Below are positions 50,255 to 61,122 of a stretch of 64,000 bases of DNA, piece after piece; position 1 is the first letter of the stretch, and every line of letters starts with the position of its first letter. This stretch comes from Vitis vinifera (lineage: Eukaryota > Streptophyta > Magnoliopsida > Vitales > Vitaceae). Location: contig NC_081820.1 in the NCBI RefSeq assembly GCF_030704535.1, forward strand, positions 7,091,001 to 7,155,000, given 5' to 3'. The notes under the pieces are model-generated. The model saw only the letters and a list, made by a program, of their open reading frames with translations, ran no database searches and was not told the DNA's origin. Both the position numbers and the translations under genes were made by a program.

Positions 50255-51515
50255 CTCACCATTATGGATTAGACATCCATGGGCACTCCAGTTATCTCAC
50301 TACCATAGATTTTTATCTATAGGCATTTGATTCAGTTATCTCACCACCAAGGATCAAACATCCATGGGCACTTCAATCATTTTACCACCATAGATTGGAC
50401 ATCTATGGGCATTTTAGTTGACTCACTACTATAGATTGGTTATCTATGAGCCTTTGAGTATCACCACCATAGATCAGACATCTATAGGCATTTCAGTTGA
50501 TTCACTACCACAGATTTTTATCTTTGGGCCTTTGAAATTATCACCACCATAGATTTTTATCTATGGGCTTTCGAGAGTTTCACCACCATAGATTGACATC
50601 TATGGGCATTTCAGTTTCACCACCATAGATTTACATCTATGGGCATTTTAGTTTTCACCATCATAGATTAGATATTTATGGGCATGTCAAATTCACCACC
50701 ATAGAATTTCATCTATGGGCCTTGATTAGTTTTCACTACCATAGATTTTCATCTGTGGACCTTGATCAATTTTCACCACCATAGATTTTCATCAATGGGC
50801 AATTCAGATTCACCACCATAGATTTTCATCTATGGGCCTTGATTAGTTTTCACCACCATAGATAAGACATTTATGGGCATTTCAGTTTTCATCACCATAG
50901 ATTTTCATCTATGGTCCTTAATCAGTTTTCACCACCATAGATCAAACATCTATGGGCAGTTCGGTTTTCACCACCATAGATCAGACATCTATGAGCATTT
51001 CAGATTCACCATAATGGATTTTTATCTACGGGCATTTTAGATTCACCACCATAAATTTTCATTTATGGGTCTTGATTAGTTTTCACCACCATGATTAGAC
51101 ATCTATGGGCATTTCAATCTTTACTACCATAGATTTTCATTTATGGGCATTTGTTACAATTATTTCACCACCATAGATTTTCATCTGTGACCTTAATCAG
51201 TTTTCACCACCATAGCTTTTCATCTATGGCCCTTGATTAGTTTCACCACAATGGATCAGACATCCATAGACACTTCATTTATCTTACCACCATGGATTGA
51301 ACATCCATGGGCATTTAAGTGATTCTCACCACCATAGATCAGACATCTATGACATTTCAATTGATTCACCATTGCAAATTTTCATCTTTGGGTCTTTGAG
51401 ATTATCACCACCACATATTTTTATTTGTGGGCCTTAGAGAGTTTCACCACCATAGATTAACATCTATGGGCATTTAAGTTGTATCACCAATGTAAGTCTT
51501 CACCTATGGGCCTTC
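50255..51515. repeat. Tandem repeat field 3, unit about 39 bp, hairpin-forming
   Basis: About 32 units, each with CACCACCATAGAT, a 4-5 base loop (TTTC, CAGAC and variants), then ATCTATGGGC and a variable link (ATTTCAGTT or CTTGATTAGTTT). ATAGAT/ATCTAT form a stem in nearly every unit. Variants include ATGGAT/ATCCAT near 50265, 51251 and 51292, ATAAAT/ATTTAT near 51051, CAAA/TTTG near 51374 and CCACA/TGTGG near 51411. No frame is kept, so this is not a coding repeat. Confidence 0.92.
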
Positions 51516-52060
51516 TAGTTTAGTGTTTAGAGTTAGGTTTTTGGTTTGGTTTTCAAAGCCATTATTTTCTCAGTTTAGTATTTAGAGTTGGTCTTATCAT
51601 TCGGAACCATAACTCTTGACATTCATGATCACTAGCATTGCATGCCTTGTTCTCGTAGTTTCACATTCCACCATACTTCTCACTTTGTTGTGTATGTGCT
51701 TTTCACTTCTTCATCATACTATTTTGGAGTTTCTCCTCCTCCATTATGCACGATATAGTCCTTTTAGCTCATACCCGAGTTTCGATCATATTGTTTAATA
51801 TCCTATGCCTTGTGTCCTCATATAGCACACGTACAATTTTTTCCTTAGTATGTGTTTGTTCTTGTGCTCCTTGGTAGCCTGGCTACTACTCGACTTTAAC
51901 ATCGACTTTTGAGTCATTTTTGGAGACTTTTTGGAGGGGGTCCAAATTCATAGTGTAACTTTAGAGACACCTTAAGAGTTTCCGTTTTTACCCTTTTTGT
52001 AGGGTTTTTAGAGTCATTTTGTTCTTGTTTTAGTTTAAGAGAGTTTGTGTCATATTGGAA
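51516..52060. other. Terminal part of the retroelement-like region
   Basis: T-rich sequence without coding signal. GGAGGGGGT at about 51935 could be a polypurine tract, but no LTR-like sequence follows it. Confidence 0.35.
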
Positions 52061-52065
52061 CAGTA

Positions 52066-52800
52066 ACTCCAATGCAAGGTTTTATTGCCTTAAAAGTGGA
52101 TTTCAATGTTCACTCAATAAAGAAAAATGCAATCAGTAAAATTTCTTTGAACTCTCTTATCATAGATGAAAATATTGACATATATAGATGATATATCGTG
52201 TATACTATAAAAACGATATTAGATGAAGAAATATCGTTCTGACGAAATTTAGGAAAAAATTGCTATATTTCTCAATATATCGGATGGTCAAAACATGTCA
52301 AATATGTTATAGTGCGTCTACTACAGTACCATCAGTTACAGTGCTCCTCAAAAATGCTTTGTGATTTTTGTTGTTAAGGGGATTCAAACCTCGAACAAAA
52401 GGTTTGACCTTCAACTCACGTTATCACTGGAGTAAGTTTGTCCCTTATTAAATATATTGCAGTAAACATAAATATTCAAAGTAATCATATAAAGAAAATA
52501 TTTAAAAAAATATTTTAGGTAACAAATTAATTATAATTATTTTATAATTAAATGCAAAAAATTTCTTTTAATTGATTATCAAAAATATAAAATTATTATG
52601 ATAATTTTCTTTATAGTGTTTTTAATATCATTAATAGATTAATTAAATATTAAAAAATTGTACATATATCACAATTTATTTTATATCATTTAATATAATT
52701 GAATTAAATGGATCATAACTTTAATATTAATATATATTTTAAAATTAAGCATATTATAATAAAAAATAATATTTGATATAATTTAATAATAAATGTATAC
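52066..52800. repeat. Segmental repeat A, copy 2 (partner at 33424-34135)
   Basis: Same order of words as copy 1: AACTCCAATGC, TTCAATGTTCACTCAA, GATATATCGTGTAT, TTTGACCTTCAACTCAC, then the AT-rich tail. Near 53.0 kb there are reversed words (CGATATATTTCCGATATATC), so the whole unit may be a foldback element of about 0.9 kb. Confidence 0.75.
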
Positions 52801-54960
52801 TTATAAAATTCATATTTTTTATCGATACATACGATATTATTATCAAATATGATAAATTATATTATATATCAAATTCTTTAATAAAACAATTTTAAAATAT
52901 CTATTATACTTCTAATTACATTTTTATGAAGTTTTTCTTATACATATATTTATAAATTTTGATCAATTTTAGACCTACCAATATTTTTTTCCAAAATATC
53001 CGTCGATATATTTCCGATATATCCGTAAAATCGAAGTACCAATATGTTCATCATTGGTTTTATTCAACTCATGAAAAGTTTTCTAAGCCCGTGAATTGGG
53101 CTATTTTTATTTGGGTATTCTCTAGGCCCAAATATAAATAACATGTGAGTTTTGGTATATTGATGAAAAGTGGTAGAGAAAAAAAGAAGAAAATAAGGTT
53201 GCACTATTCTAAGTGATGAAGGGCCATGTTCTTTGATCAACTTTTTAGAGAGACTCACGTGGTATGATTTCTTTATTTTTTGGCAATGGATTCTGATCTC
53301 AAGTATTAATACATGTTTCTAATAGTTATCAAAATGAAAAAACTAGTGAGGATTTATTTGTATATGACAACATGATCATCAGTTTGAGGAGTTTTTGCGT
53401 TGTGTTGCAGGTGGAATCAATCTCATTCCAATCTTGGCCACTCCAAACAACCTAGCAAAAATAACCCAAGAGAAAGCCCAAATTAAACAAGGACATATTC
53501 TCCATCAATGATCATAACCCAAGCCCATGAACCAAGTCCAAATTAGATTTTAAACCAAAACTGAACCCAAAGCCCATACAAACAAATGAAGCCCAAAGCA
53601 ACCCAAATAACAATCAGACACCCTGCCAATCAAATAAGCCTTGCCCAGGTCTTGAAAGCCCTGGGAATTTGGAACAACCATCTTTATAGAAATGAACCTT
53701 AATGTCTCCTATATTAACATCACAATATGCAATTTACACTATAAAATCCTGTTTTTATTAGCATTAATTTTGTAGTAATTACTTGCATAATCAAATTCTA
53801 ATTCCATTAGTATCAATTCATGAAGTTCTAATTTTGCATTACTTTTTTCTTATACAAATCTAAGAAAAATTAAATTCTAAGTCCATTATTATATATTCAA
53901 TTTCATACCAATCACCCTATAAGAATCAAATCTTAATCATTTAAATTTATGAAAAAAAACTTTAACTATTTATAAGTATATTTTAGGAAATAAACTCTAA
54001 CTTCATTAATTTCTAGAATTGTAAGACAATTTATGTAATAAAAATTTTATGATTTTTTTTTAAATGATCAAAATAGTGAAAAAGTACATTTACTTTTAAG
54101 GTAAGTTTTTACTTAAATCAGATTTTATCTTTTGTAAATATAACTAAAGATATTATTATAAATTTTATATAAAAAAGGCAAATATGAGTCACAATAAAAC
54201 AGATTGTTGGTTTATCTTTCCTTTTAACAATGTTATAAAAATTGAACTAATCATTAAATTGGAAAATTTTCCAATTTACAGTTTAGTAGTCCAACCAATA
54301 GAACCTATAATCAAATCGAATTCAAATCGATGACGTTATAAATATATAATTTATATATTATCACATTTTTAAATAATTATAAAAATTTAAAATATATATA
54401 AATAAATTAAAGGTAAATAATAAAGGATATGACATTTTTTTTAACCCAGTCTATTATCACCCTAAGAGAATACTTGTAATCAATTGGTGTAGTATACGAT
54501 TGTTTATCTGAGACCTATCCTTACTTTATTTCTCCCTTTACCCATTCCCTCTCTCTTTCTCACCATTTTCCCATCTTCACCCACTGCATCCTCCCCTCCC
54601 ACCGCCCTCACTCCACCCCCACACCACCCATGACTCTTTCCATCTCCATGATTTGCTGCAAATTAGGGTGAATTGGATGTAATTTCTCTTATTAGGACAA
54701 GATGACGGAAGCAACTAGGCCAAGTACAAACTTTAATTTGTTTGAATGACACGGAAAGAGTAGGTAATTATCTTTTTGTCTAAGAACAGAAAATTGACAT
54801 AAATGAGAGAAGTGAGATTAAATATTAACGTAAATTATATGAGTAAAAAATCAATTTTGGGTCCCCTCAACCCAAGAAAATATACGCAGTAGTCATGTTT
54901 TTAAATTATTGTTCAAAATGTCATAGCATGTGTAGAAGGGATGGTTTGACCGTATACGAT
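52801..54960. other. AT-rich intergenic region
   Basis: No gene recognised. 53.48-53.61 kb is unusually rich in AAGCCCA-like words; 54.52-54.64 kb is a strong pyrimidine tract (CTCTCTCTTTCTCACC, CACCCCCACACCACCC). Neither is linked to an ORF. Confidence 0.5.
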
Positions 54961-55470
54961 ATAACATGTTATATGATTAGTTAAACCCTTGTACGATAAA
55001 CCGCTTTTTGACATGAAATTAAGGGAAGTGGGGGTGGGGCTCTCCATGCGCCCTCTTGGAGTTGCTTGACTCCAAAATTGACTTTTTTACTTTGAAAATT
55101 TGGATCGAACACCATTCTTGATGTTGAAAGTTTGAGATTATTATTTTAAAAATATCAAGAAATCAAAATCTTACCTTCCAAGAGTTATGAGATTCATTGT
55201 TAGCTTTTACCAGGCGGTTGGGAAAGCTTAGCTGACACTATCTGCCACAGAGGAAAACTCCGCCTAACATATGCAATGGGACCCAGCATCCTAAGGCGTA
55301 TGTTCAACCCAGCAATGGGAAATCACAAATATGTTTGACCCACCGTGCTTTCCAGATAAGGGTCTCCAATTTAGTTTGAACCGAAAAGGAGTAATTAAGC
55401 CCGCCTAACATATGCAATGGGACCCAGCATCCTAAGGCGAACGTATGTTCAACCCAGCAATGGATAAAAA
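54960..55470. repeat. MYB upstream-type block with its own direct duplication
   Basis: 54975-55080 matches the MYB-1 upstream region (GGGGCTCTCCATGCGCCCTC). Then CGCCTAACATATGCAATGGG plus ACCCAGCATCCTAAGGCG occurs at about 55261 and again at 55401, followed each time by TATGTTCAACCCAGCAATGG. A single related version is at 34612-34650. Confidence 0.75.
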
Positions 55471-55689
55471 TTGGTTTATATTAACTGTATTATTATTTTT
55501 ATATATACTTAAACTTTTATAAATTTTTTTACTAGAAAAATAAACTGACACTTTTTATTGAATTTATTAATGAATTTAATAATTTTTTAAAATAATTTAA
55601 AACTAAAAAATAAATATAATCATTAAAAAAAACTAAGAAAGGAAATTTGATATACCATGAGTCATGACTTTACTATTTATCCTATACAC

Positions 55690-56018
55690 ATAGCTATTTA
55701 AAAAAAATACTAAGTAAATATATTATAAATTAATTAAATATAATTAATATTTTTAATTTTTTAACAAATCCTTTGATTTTTATGAATACTTTGTAATAAA
55801 AAACTAATCTAATTAATTATAGATTAAATCAAAATATTATATAATATTATATTTAAAATTAAGTACTAAATGTGTGCATATGTAATAAAAAAACTTAACT
55901 CATTTATATATTTAAAAAATTAAAACTTTATTCATTATCCATTTTAAGTAAAATATTATTGACAATTAGTATTATTCATTTTTAATAAAAAAAAATACAA
56001 AGATGTTAATATCTTATG
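55690..56018. repeat. Segmental repeat C, copy 2 (partner at 39168-39495)
   Basis: Same AT-rich block as upstream of MYB-2, fused directly to block D at TCTTATG without the 1.37-kb segment. Confidence 0.85.
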
Positions 56019-56401
56019 GTAACGAATTTTGAGTGTGGGCAACCATCGTCTCCATCAGTTTATCTCCCAGGGTTCTACATCGAGTGTGGGGCAACCATCG
56101 TCTACATCAGTTTTATCTCCCGGGGGTTTTTGGGTATTGCCAGCGTGAAAGCCTCATGGCCTGGGCAATGCAGTCAAATGCACGAAGTGTAGAAGTCCAT
56201 GGAAGCGTCATACATGGGTGCAATGTTGGTGAAAGCTAAATACCAACCCAAACAAAATTATTTACTAAAATAATTTCATACTTATTAATTCTCGGAATCA
56301 ATACGGTTCTGGGTTTGACATATCATCTCCAAATAAGAGGTTTTTCAAAGTTCAAACTAGCCGTGTAAGTTAAAAAAAAGCCCCACATGGGCTTTTTTTT
56401 T

Positions 56402-57518
56402 ACTTAAACGGCTATTTTAAAAAATAATTCTTAGAAATGATACTTTGAAAAATAATTCTTAAAATATAGTACTTTGAAAAATAATTCTAAATCTATGGTA
56501 CTTTTTGCCATTTTAAAAGTGTTTATTAAAGAGACACCTTTTTTATTATTCATATTGACCATAAATGTTAAAGAAAAATTGAATTTACACCGAAGGTATC
56601 TATTCAATAGACACCTTTCATAATTCCATAAAATTGAATTTATATTAAAGACATCTCTTCAAAAGACATTTTTTCATAATTTTTTTTATTAATCATACAT
56701 GTTAAAAAAAATTGAATTTATACTAAAAAAATATCATTTCCACAATACTATAAAATCAAATTAATACTAAAGGTGTCTCTAGAAAAGGCATCTTTGATAA
56801 TTTTTATATCAGTTACACAGTGAAAAAAATTTAATTTACATTGAAGGAGTCTTAACAATTCCACAAAATTGAGTTTATACTAAATGTGTCTTTTGAAGAA
56901 ACACTTTTCATAATTTTTATATTAGTGACCTATAAAAAAAATTAAATTTATACTAAAAGTGTCTTTTGAAGGAAAACCTTTCAATATAAATTTAATTTTA
57001 TAGAATCGTAAAATGTGTCTTTTGAAAATACACTTTTAGTATAAATTCAATTATTTCAATGGATAACTGATACAAGAATTGTTGAAAGTGCCTCTTCAAG
57101 AAATACTTTTAATATAAATTTAATTTTGTAAAATTGTAAAAATGTGTCTTAAGAAGACATCTTTAATATAAATTCAATTTTTTTTATTATGCAACTGATA
57201 TGAAAACTATGAAAATGTCTATTAAAAGACACTTTTAATATAAATTTGATTTTGTAAAATTATAAAAGGCGTCTCTTGAAAAAACACTTTTAATGTGAAT
57301 TCAAATTTTTTTAACATGTGTTATTGATATAAAAATTATGGAAGGTGTCTCTTTCAATATAAATTCAATTTTTTGAACATGTATCATTTATATAAAAATG
57401 ATATAGAATATGTCTTTTTAATAAACATCTTTCAAAGTGGCAAAAAGTGCAGTAGATTTGAAATTATTTTTTAAAGTACAATTTTTTAAGAATTATTTTT
57501 TAAAATAGCCGTATAAGT
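56402..57518. mobile_element. 1117-bp TIR (MITE-like) element upstream of MYB-3
   Basis: Same ends as the element at 41321 (ACTTAAACGGCTATTTT and AAAATAGCCGTATAAGT). About 129 bases longer, through additional internal units at about 57010-57140 (TTTAGTATAAATTCAATT and neighbours). Confidence 0.75.
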
Positions 57519-57819
57519 GAAAAAAAAAAAGCCCCAAATAAGCCGAATTTTTCTTTCCAAAAAAATTATTATTTTTCCTGATACAAACTTTACCATGAGA
57601 GAGAGAGTAAGTGAAAGAGAAAGGATGTGATTTTTCTCCTGAAAGGAGGACACGTCTACAGACTGATGAACCAAGGACGGCACCGAATCCCTTTGACTTT
57701 CCTCTTTCCTTACTCATCCATCTTTCTCTATGTTTTATATATATTATTCTCAAAAGACTCTTTACATACTTCCTTCTTCACATCTTCATATTTTCCTAAT
57801 CTCCATTTTTCTATGGAAA

Positions 57820-57912
57820 ATGGGAAGAGCACCATGCTGTGACAAAAATGGGTTGAAGAAAGGGCCATGGACTGTAGAGGAAGATCAGAAATCCCCCCAT
57901 TATAAAGAACAG
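57820..57912 (+). pseudogene. Orphan R2R3-MYB first exon fragment of MYB-3 cassette (possible upstream ORF)
   Basis: The same 31 codons as at 42609-42701 and the same donor (CAG/gtttgt). If spliced to the acceptor at 58040-58042, the frame reads four more codons (GNRQ) and stops at TGA 58055-58057, overlapping the MYB-3 ATG at 58054 as ATGA. That layout could permit termination and re-initiation. Confidence 0.65.
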
Positions 57913-58053
57913 GTTTGTGTTATAGCAACGTCATGTGCCCTCTTATATCTTCAAGGTCTCAAATTTCAATGATTCTTTGTTGATTTGTTTGTAATGTTCA
58001 GCGTGGAAAATTTACGTGGTTTTCTTACATCTTAATTTGCAGGGAAATAGACA

Positions 58054-58750
58054 ATGAGAAGAGATCGATGGTCACCGGTTGAAGACGGCAAACTCTCTCG
58101 ATATATAGAGAGAAATGGTGGTGAGCCAAGCTCCTGGGAAAATGTCCCAAGGGATGCGGAGCTGAGTTTGAGGACTGCGAAGAGTTGTAAGCTAAGGTGG
58201 AACACCAAGCTGAGGAAAGATATCAACGAAAATCCCTTATCTGCAGAGGAAAAAGCCACCATTATCCGATTCCAAAAGCAGCATGGCAATAAGTAATTAT
58301 CGTCTTGTTCGCATCTTTTTTCTAGCTATTAGGGTTTGGGGTTTAGAGTTTACTGTACTTAAAAGGAGCTTGTGTTGGCTTTTCAGGTGGGAAGAAGTAG
58401 CAAGGCTCCTGCAAGGGAGAACGGCTACTATGATAAAAAATTTCTGGAATGCCCTTCAGAAGAAGCTTTCGAAAAAAGACACACAAGTTTCTCCCAGGAA
58501 CCCAGTTGGGATCGCTTTCGGAGCTACGAGTAGTCCTGATGCAAGTTCCATTCCTGCTCCGGTTTCAGCCTCACTGGAGCCCTCCAAGGCCGATCAAGGA
58601 GTGGAGATCGTCGAGGACACCCCAGCTGAAAAATATAGTGACTATTTCTTACAAGAACTTCTTAGGGACCAAGAACCGAGTGACCGTTTCATGGAAAATA
58701 TTTTCACTTCGTCTCCTGATGCTGATGGATCACAAAATATAATAAATTAA
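58054..58750 (+). CDS. Divergent R2R3-MYB transcription factor (MYB-3), short
   Basis: Exons 58054-58292 and 58387-58750 encode 200 aa. R2 starts almost at the N-terminus (RRDRWSPVEDGKLSRYIERN to LRWNTKLRKD) and R3 follows (PLSAEEKATIIRFQKQHG to TATMIKNFWNALQKKL), with the intron at the usual GN(K)/WE position. R2 reads LRTAKSCK, lacking the first conserved Cys and carrying one extra codon relative to MYB-2. The R3 helix has ATM in place of DNE but keeps IKNFWN. Compared with MYB-2 about 80 residues are missing after KKLSKKD. The tail [18 protein letters not shown] is shared with MYB-2. Open frame throughout; function unknown, and it may be a degenerating copy. Confidence 0.75.
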
Positions 58751-60570
58751 ATGTGGTCTGAGTCTTTGATTTGTACGCTAAATCGCATCAACTTCATCCT
58801 CTCCATGGTTTTGTGCTATGTTGAGGGGTACTTAGTCCCCATGACGAAAATCAGTAAAAGGTTATTACCATATCATTGAAAAAAATTGTTCTTTTCATTT
58901 TTGTTTTTAAAAATAAAAATACAATTAGAACTATCAAGAATATTTATGAAAATTAAAACCACATTTGTATATTGTGTTATAGTGCATGTGGGTCAAAATC
59001 ACCACCAAATTGGAGGGAGAGAGAGATGAAGGGGGATGAACTTCCAAAGATTATTAATTTTAAGAGTTGCCTTCAGTTGACCAGTTTCGGGAGATAATGT
59101 GTAGCCATCGGTCTCATTGGATCCGCAAAGAGTTGTAGAGGCAACCTTCTTTGTTCTAAGAGCATGGATTTTAGGTTAGATTTGGGAGATAAGCTCACGC
59201 CCATGGACATGGCTCAGTGTTAATTTCCATCACCTTTAAGTCAAGGGAACATTACATGGTCGTGTTTTTCCACACTAAGGGTAAGATCTTTTTTTTTCTT
59301 TTTGAATAATTCATAACACGACAGTTGACTAGCTAACTTAAGAATTCATCTCTTAGGTTTACAATTTGCATGCTAGAGTTGAATCACTAAGAATTGTTTC
59401 TCCGCCGCACCTCAATACAATTGTTTATAACACACCTAACAGTGTTATATAATTATATTATTTATAACACATTCCCAAGTCCATGGGTGTCATGTATCTC
59501 CCAAATCCAGTTGGGGCCCCCGTTTTCATGTAATTAGCTACTTTCCCACCAGCTACATTAGAAGTATGAAAATTTCTATATCAAACTAAAATTTAACTAT
59601 AATTACATATCACCATTGAAAGTTTTGTATAAATCTTCAATGACATGAAGAAGTATATTCTATCGGTGATTCATGACCGTCCCCAAAAGGTATTTTATTG
59701 GATTTATTTTCAAATTTCTTATACATGTTTTTCAAGAATGGTTATATATAAATAAGAATATAAAGTTTTCATCAACAACGATAAGAAAATATACATTTTT
59801 ACATAAGCATCGCTAAATTAAAATTTTGAGTATCATTACAATAAGAATATCAAAAATAAAAAAATAAAATAAAAGTCAAGATTATCCCAAGTTTGTAACC
59901 TTCAACAAAACAAATGAAATAATAATTAAATTACTATTGCCAAAAAAAAAAACACATAGAAATAAAATAACATTAAAATTTAAGAAAAAAGAAAGCATAA
60001 CATGTTTTTAAGAGTAGCTTCTATTCATTCATGTATTTAATAGGGTTAAAAAATTAAAAAAAAAAAAGATATGAATATCATTATTTAAAAAAATAAATAT
60101 TAAATGGAAAAATTTTAAATACCAGTTGCTTTTTCAACCATGGTGCTCCAAAATAGAACTCCCTTGAACTCTTTGAGAGAGAAGATATGAAAGAAATGAA
60201 GAAAACTTTAATAAATAAAGTAATTAAATAACTTTGCTAAAGAAAAAAAAATTTCTAAATGGAAATAAATAATAATAAGATAAAATCTCTCTTTAATAAT
60301 ATTTATAAAAAACATCTTTCTTCTTCCTTTGACGTAACAGGCTTATAAAAAGAAAATAATTTAAAGATTTATTCAAATTTCTTAATATAATAAAATGTTT
60401 AGCTTTGCTTGCTTATATATATATATATATATATAGCTCCAAAAATCAAAGAGAGAACAAGGAAGCCATTGAGTAATTTCTTTATCTTTCACATTGAGTT
60501 GGTGAAATTGTGCGATGTGGACGGAGTGTAGTATTACATCAGCAGCATCACATGTGGCTCAATGCCGACT
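58751..60570. other. MYB-3 3' flank and AT-rich spacer
   Basis: No gene recognised. The stretch at 60090-60165 (ATTAAATGGAAAAATTTT, TTTTTCAACCATGGTGCTCC, AATAGAACTCCC) recurs at 63890-64000. A (TA)n run lies at about 60413-60436, just upstream of TATATAGCTCC; it could belong to a promoter of a lost gene. Confidence 0.55.
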
Positions 60571-60582
60571 TACACTGCTACC

Positions 60583-61114
60583 TAGGGATGGCAACGGGGC
60601 GGGGCGCCCCCCTCCCAACCTCGCCCCGTTTATTTAAAGCAATTCCCATCCCCGTCCCATTTAAAAAATTAAATGGGGCGGGGCGGGCGGGTATGCTACA
60701 TTCCCATACCCGCCCCGTTTAACTTTTTATTTAATTTTAATTTTAATTTTTTTTTAAAATTATTTTTAATTTTTTTAATTATATTAAAATAAATACATTT
60801 TATAAATAATTAAATAATTATATTTTTTATAACTTATTTTATTAAAAATAATTTATTATTATCTATATATTAAAAATAATAAAATAAAATTTAAATTAAA
60901 TTAATTTTAAATTTTAAATTAATTTTAATTTTAATTTTATATATAATCGGGGCGGGGCGGGGCAATATCTGAACCCGTCCCGAACCCGCCCCAGGTTTAA
61001 AAAAAAAATCTCAAACCTGTCCCATACCAGTTTAGGAAAATAATATCCCGACCCATTAGGTGCGGGGCGGGGCGGGGCGGGTACCCGAAATGACCTGCCC
61101 CATTGCCATCCCTA
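60583..61114. mobile_element. 532-bp hAT-type MITE with 8-bp target duplication
   Basis: Ends TAGGGATGGCAACGGGGC and GCCCCATTGCCATCCCTA are inverted repeats. The element is flanked by a perfect direct repeat CTGCTACC at 60575-60582 and 61115-61122; an 8-bp duplication is the hAT hallmark. Arms are rich in GGGGCGGGGCGGG/CCCGCCCC; the core is nearly pure AT. No transposase. Confidence 0.88.
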
Positions 61115-61122
61115 CTGCTACC

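Larger units (their letters stand above)
44600..52060 (+). mobile_element. Large non-coding retroelement remnant (LARD-like, probably gypsy-derived)
   Basis: A sequence of LTR type (CACCATACCTTCCTGATAGG, GACTCCAAGTC, GAGTGGGGACGCATGTGAAA) ends in CCACA just before a TGG-starting primer site at 45688. Downstream there are more than 6 kb without any coding domain, built largely of degenerate and then regular tandem repeats. This matches the plan of large retrotransposon derivatives that keep cis signals but no proteins. The left LTR border (somewhere 44.0-45.4 kb) and a 3' LTR were not found; at 52.06 kb the sequence switches to repeat block A. Confidence 0.55.
56013..58040. repeat. Segmental repeat D, copy 2: 5' cassette of MYB-3 (partner at 40861-42830)
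   Basis: Contains two 52-bp units, the TIR element, promoter (TATATATAT at 57736-57744, W-box core at 57693-57697), orphan MYB exon and leader intron in the same order as copy 1. Confidence 0.9.

Noticed and set aside
49838..51515. CRISPR-like regularly spaced repeats
   Set aside because: The DNA is plant nuclear. Units are contiguous and degenerate with no unique spacers of fixed length, and no cas genes are present. It is a retroelement-internal minisatellite.
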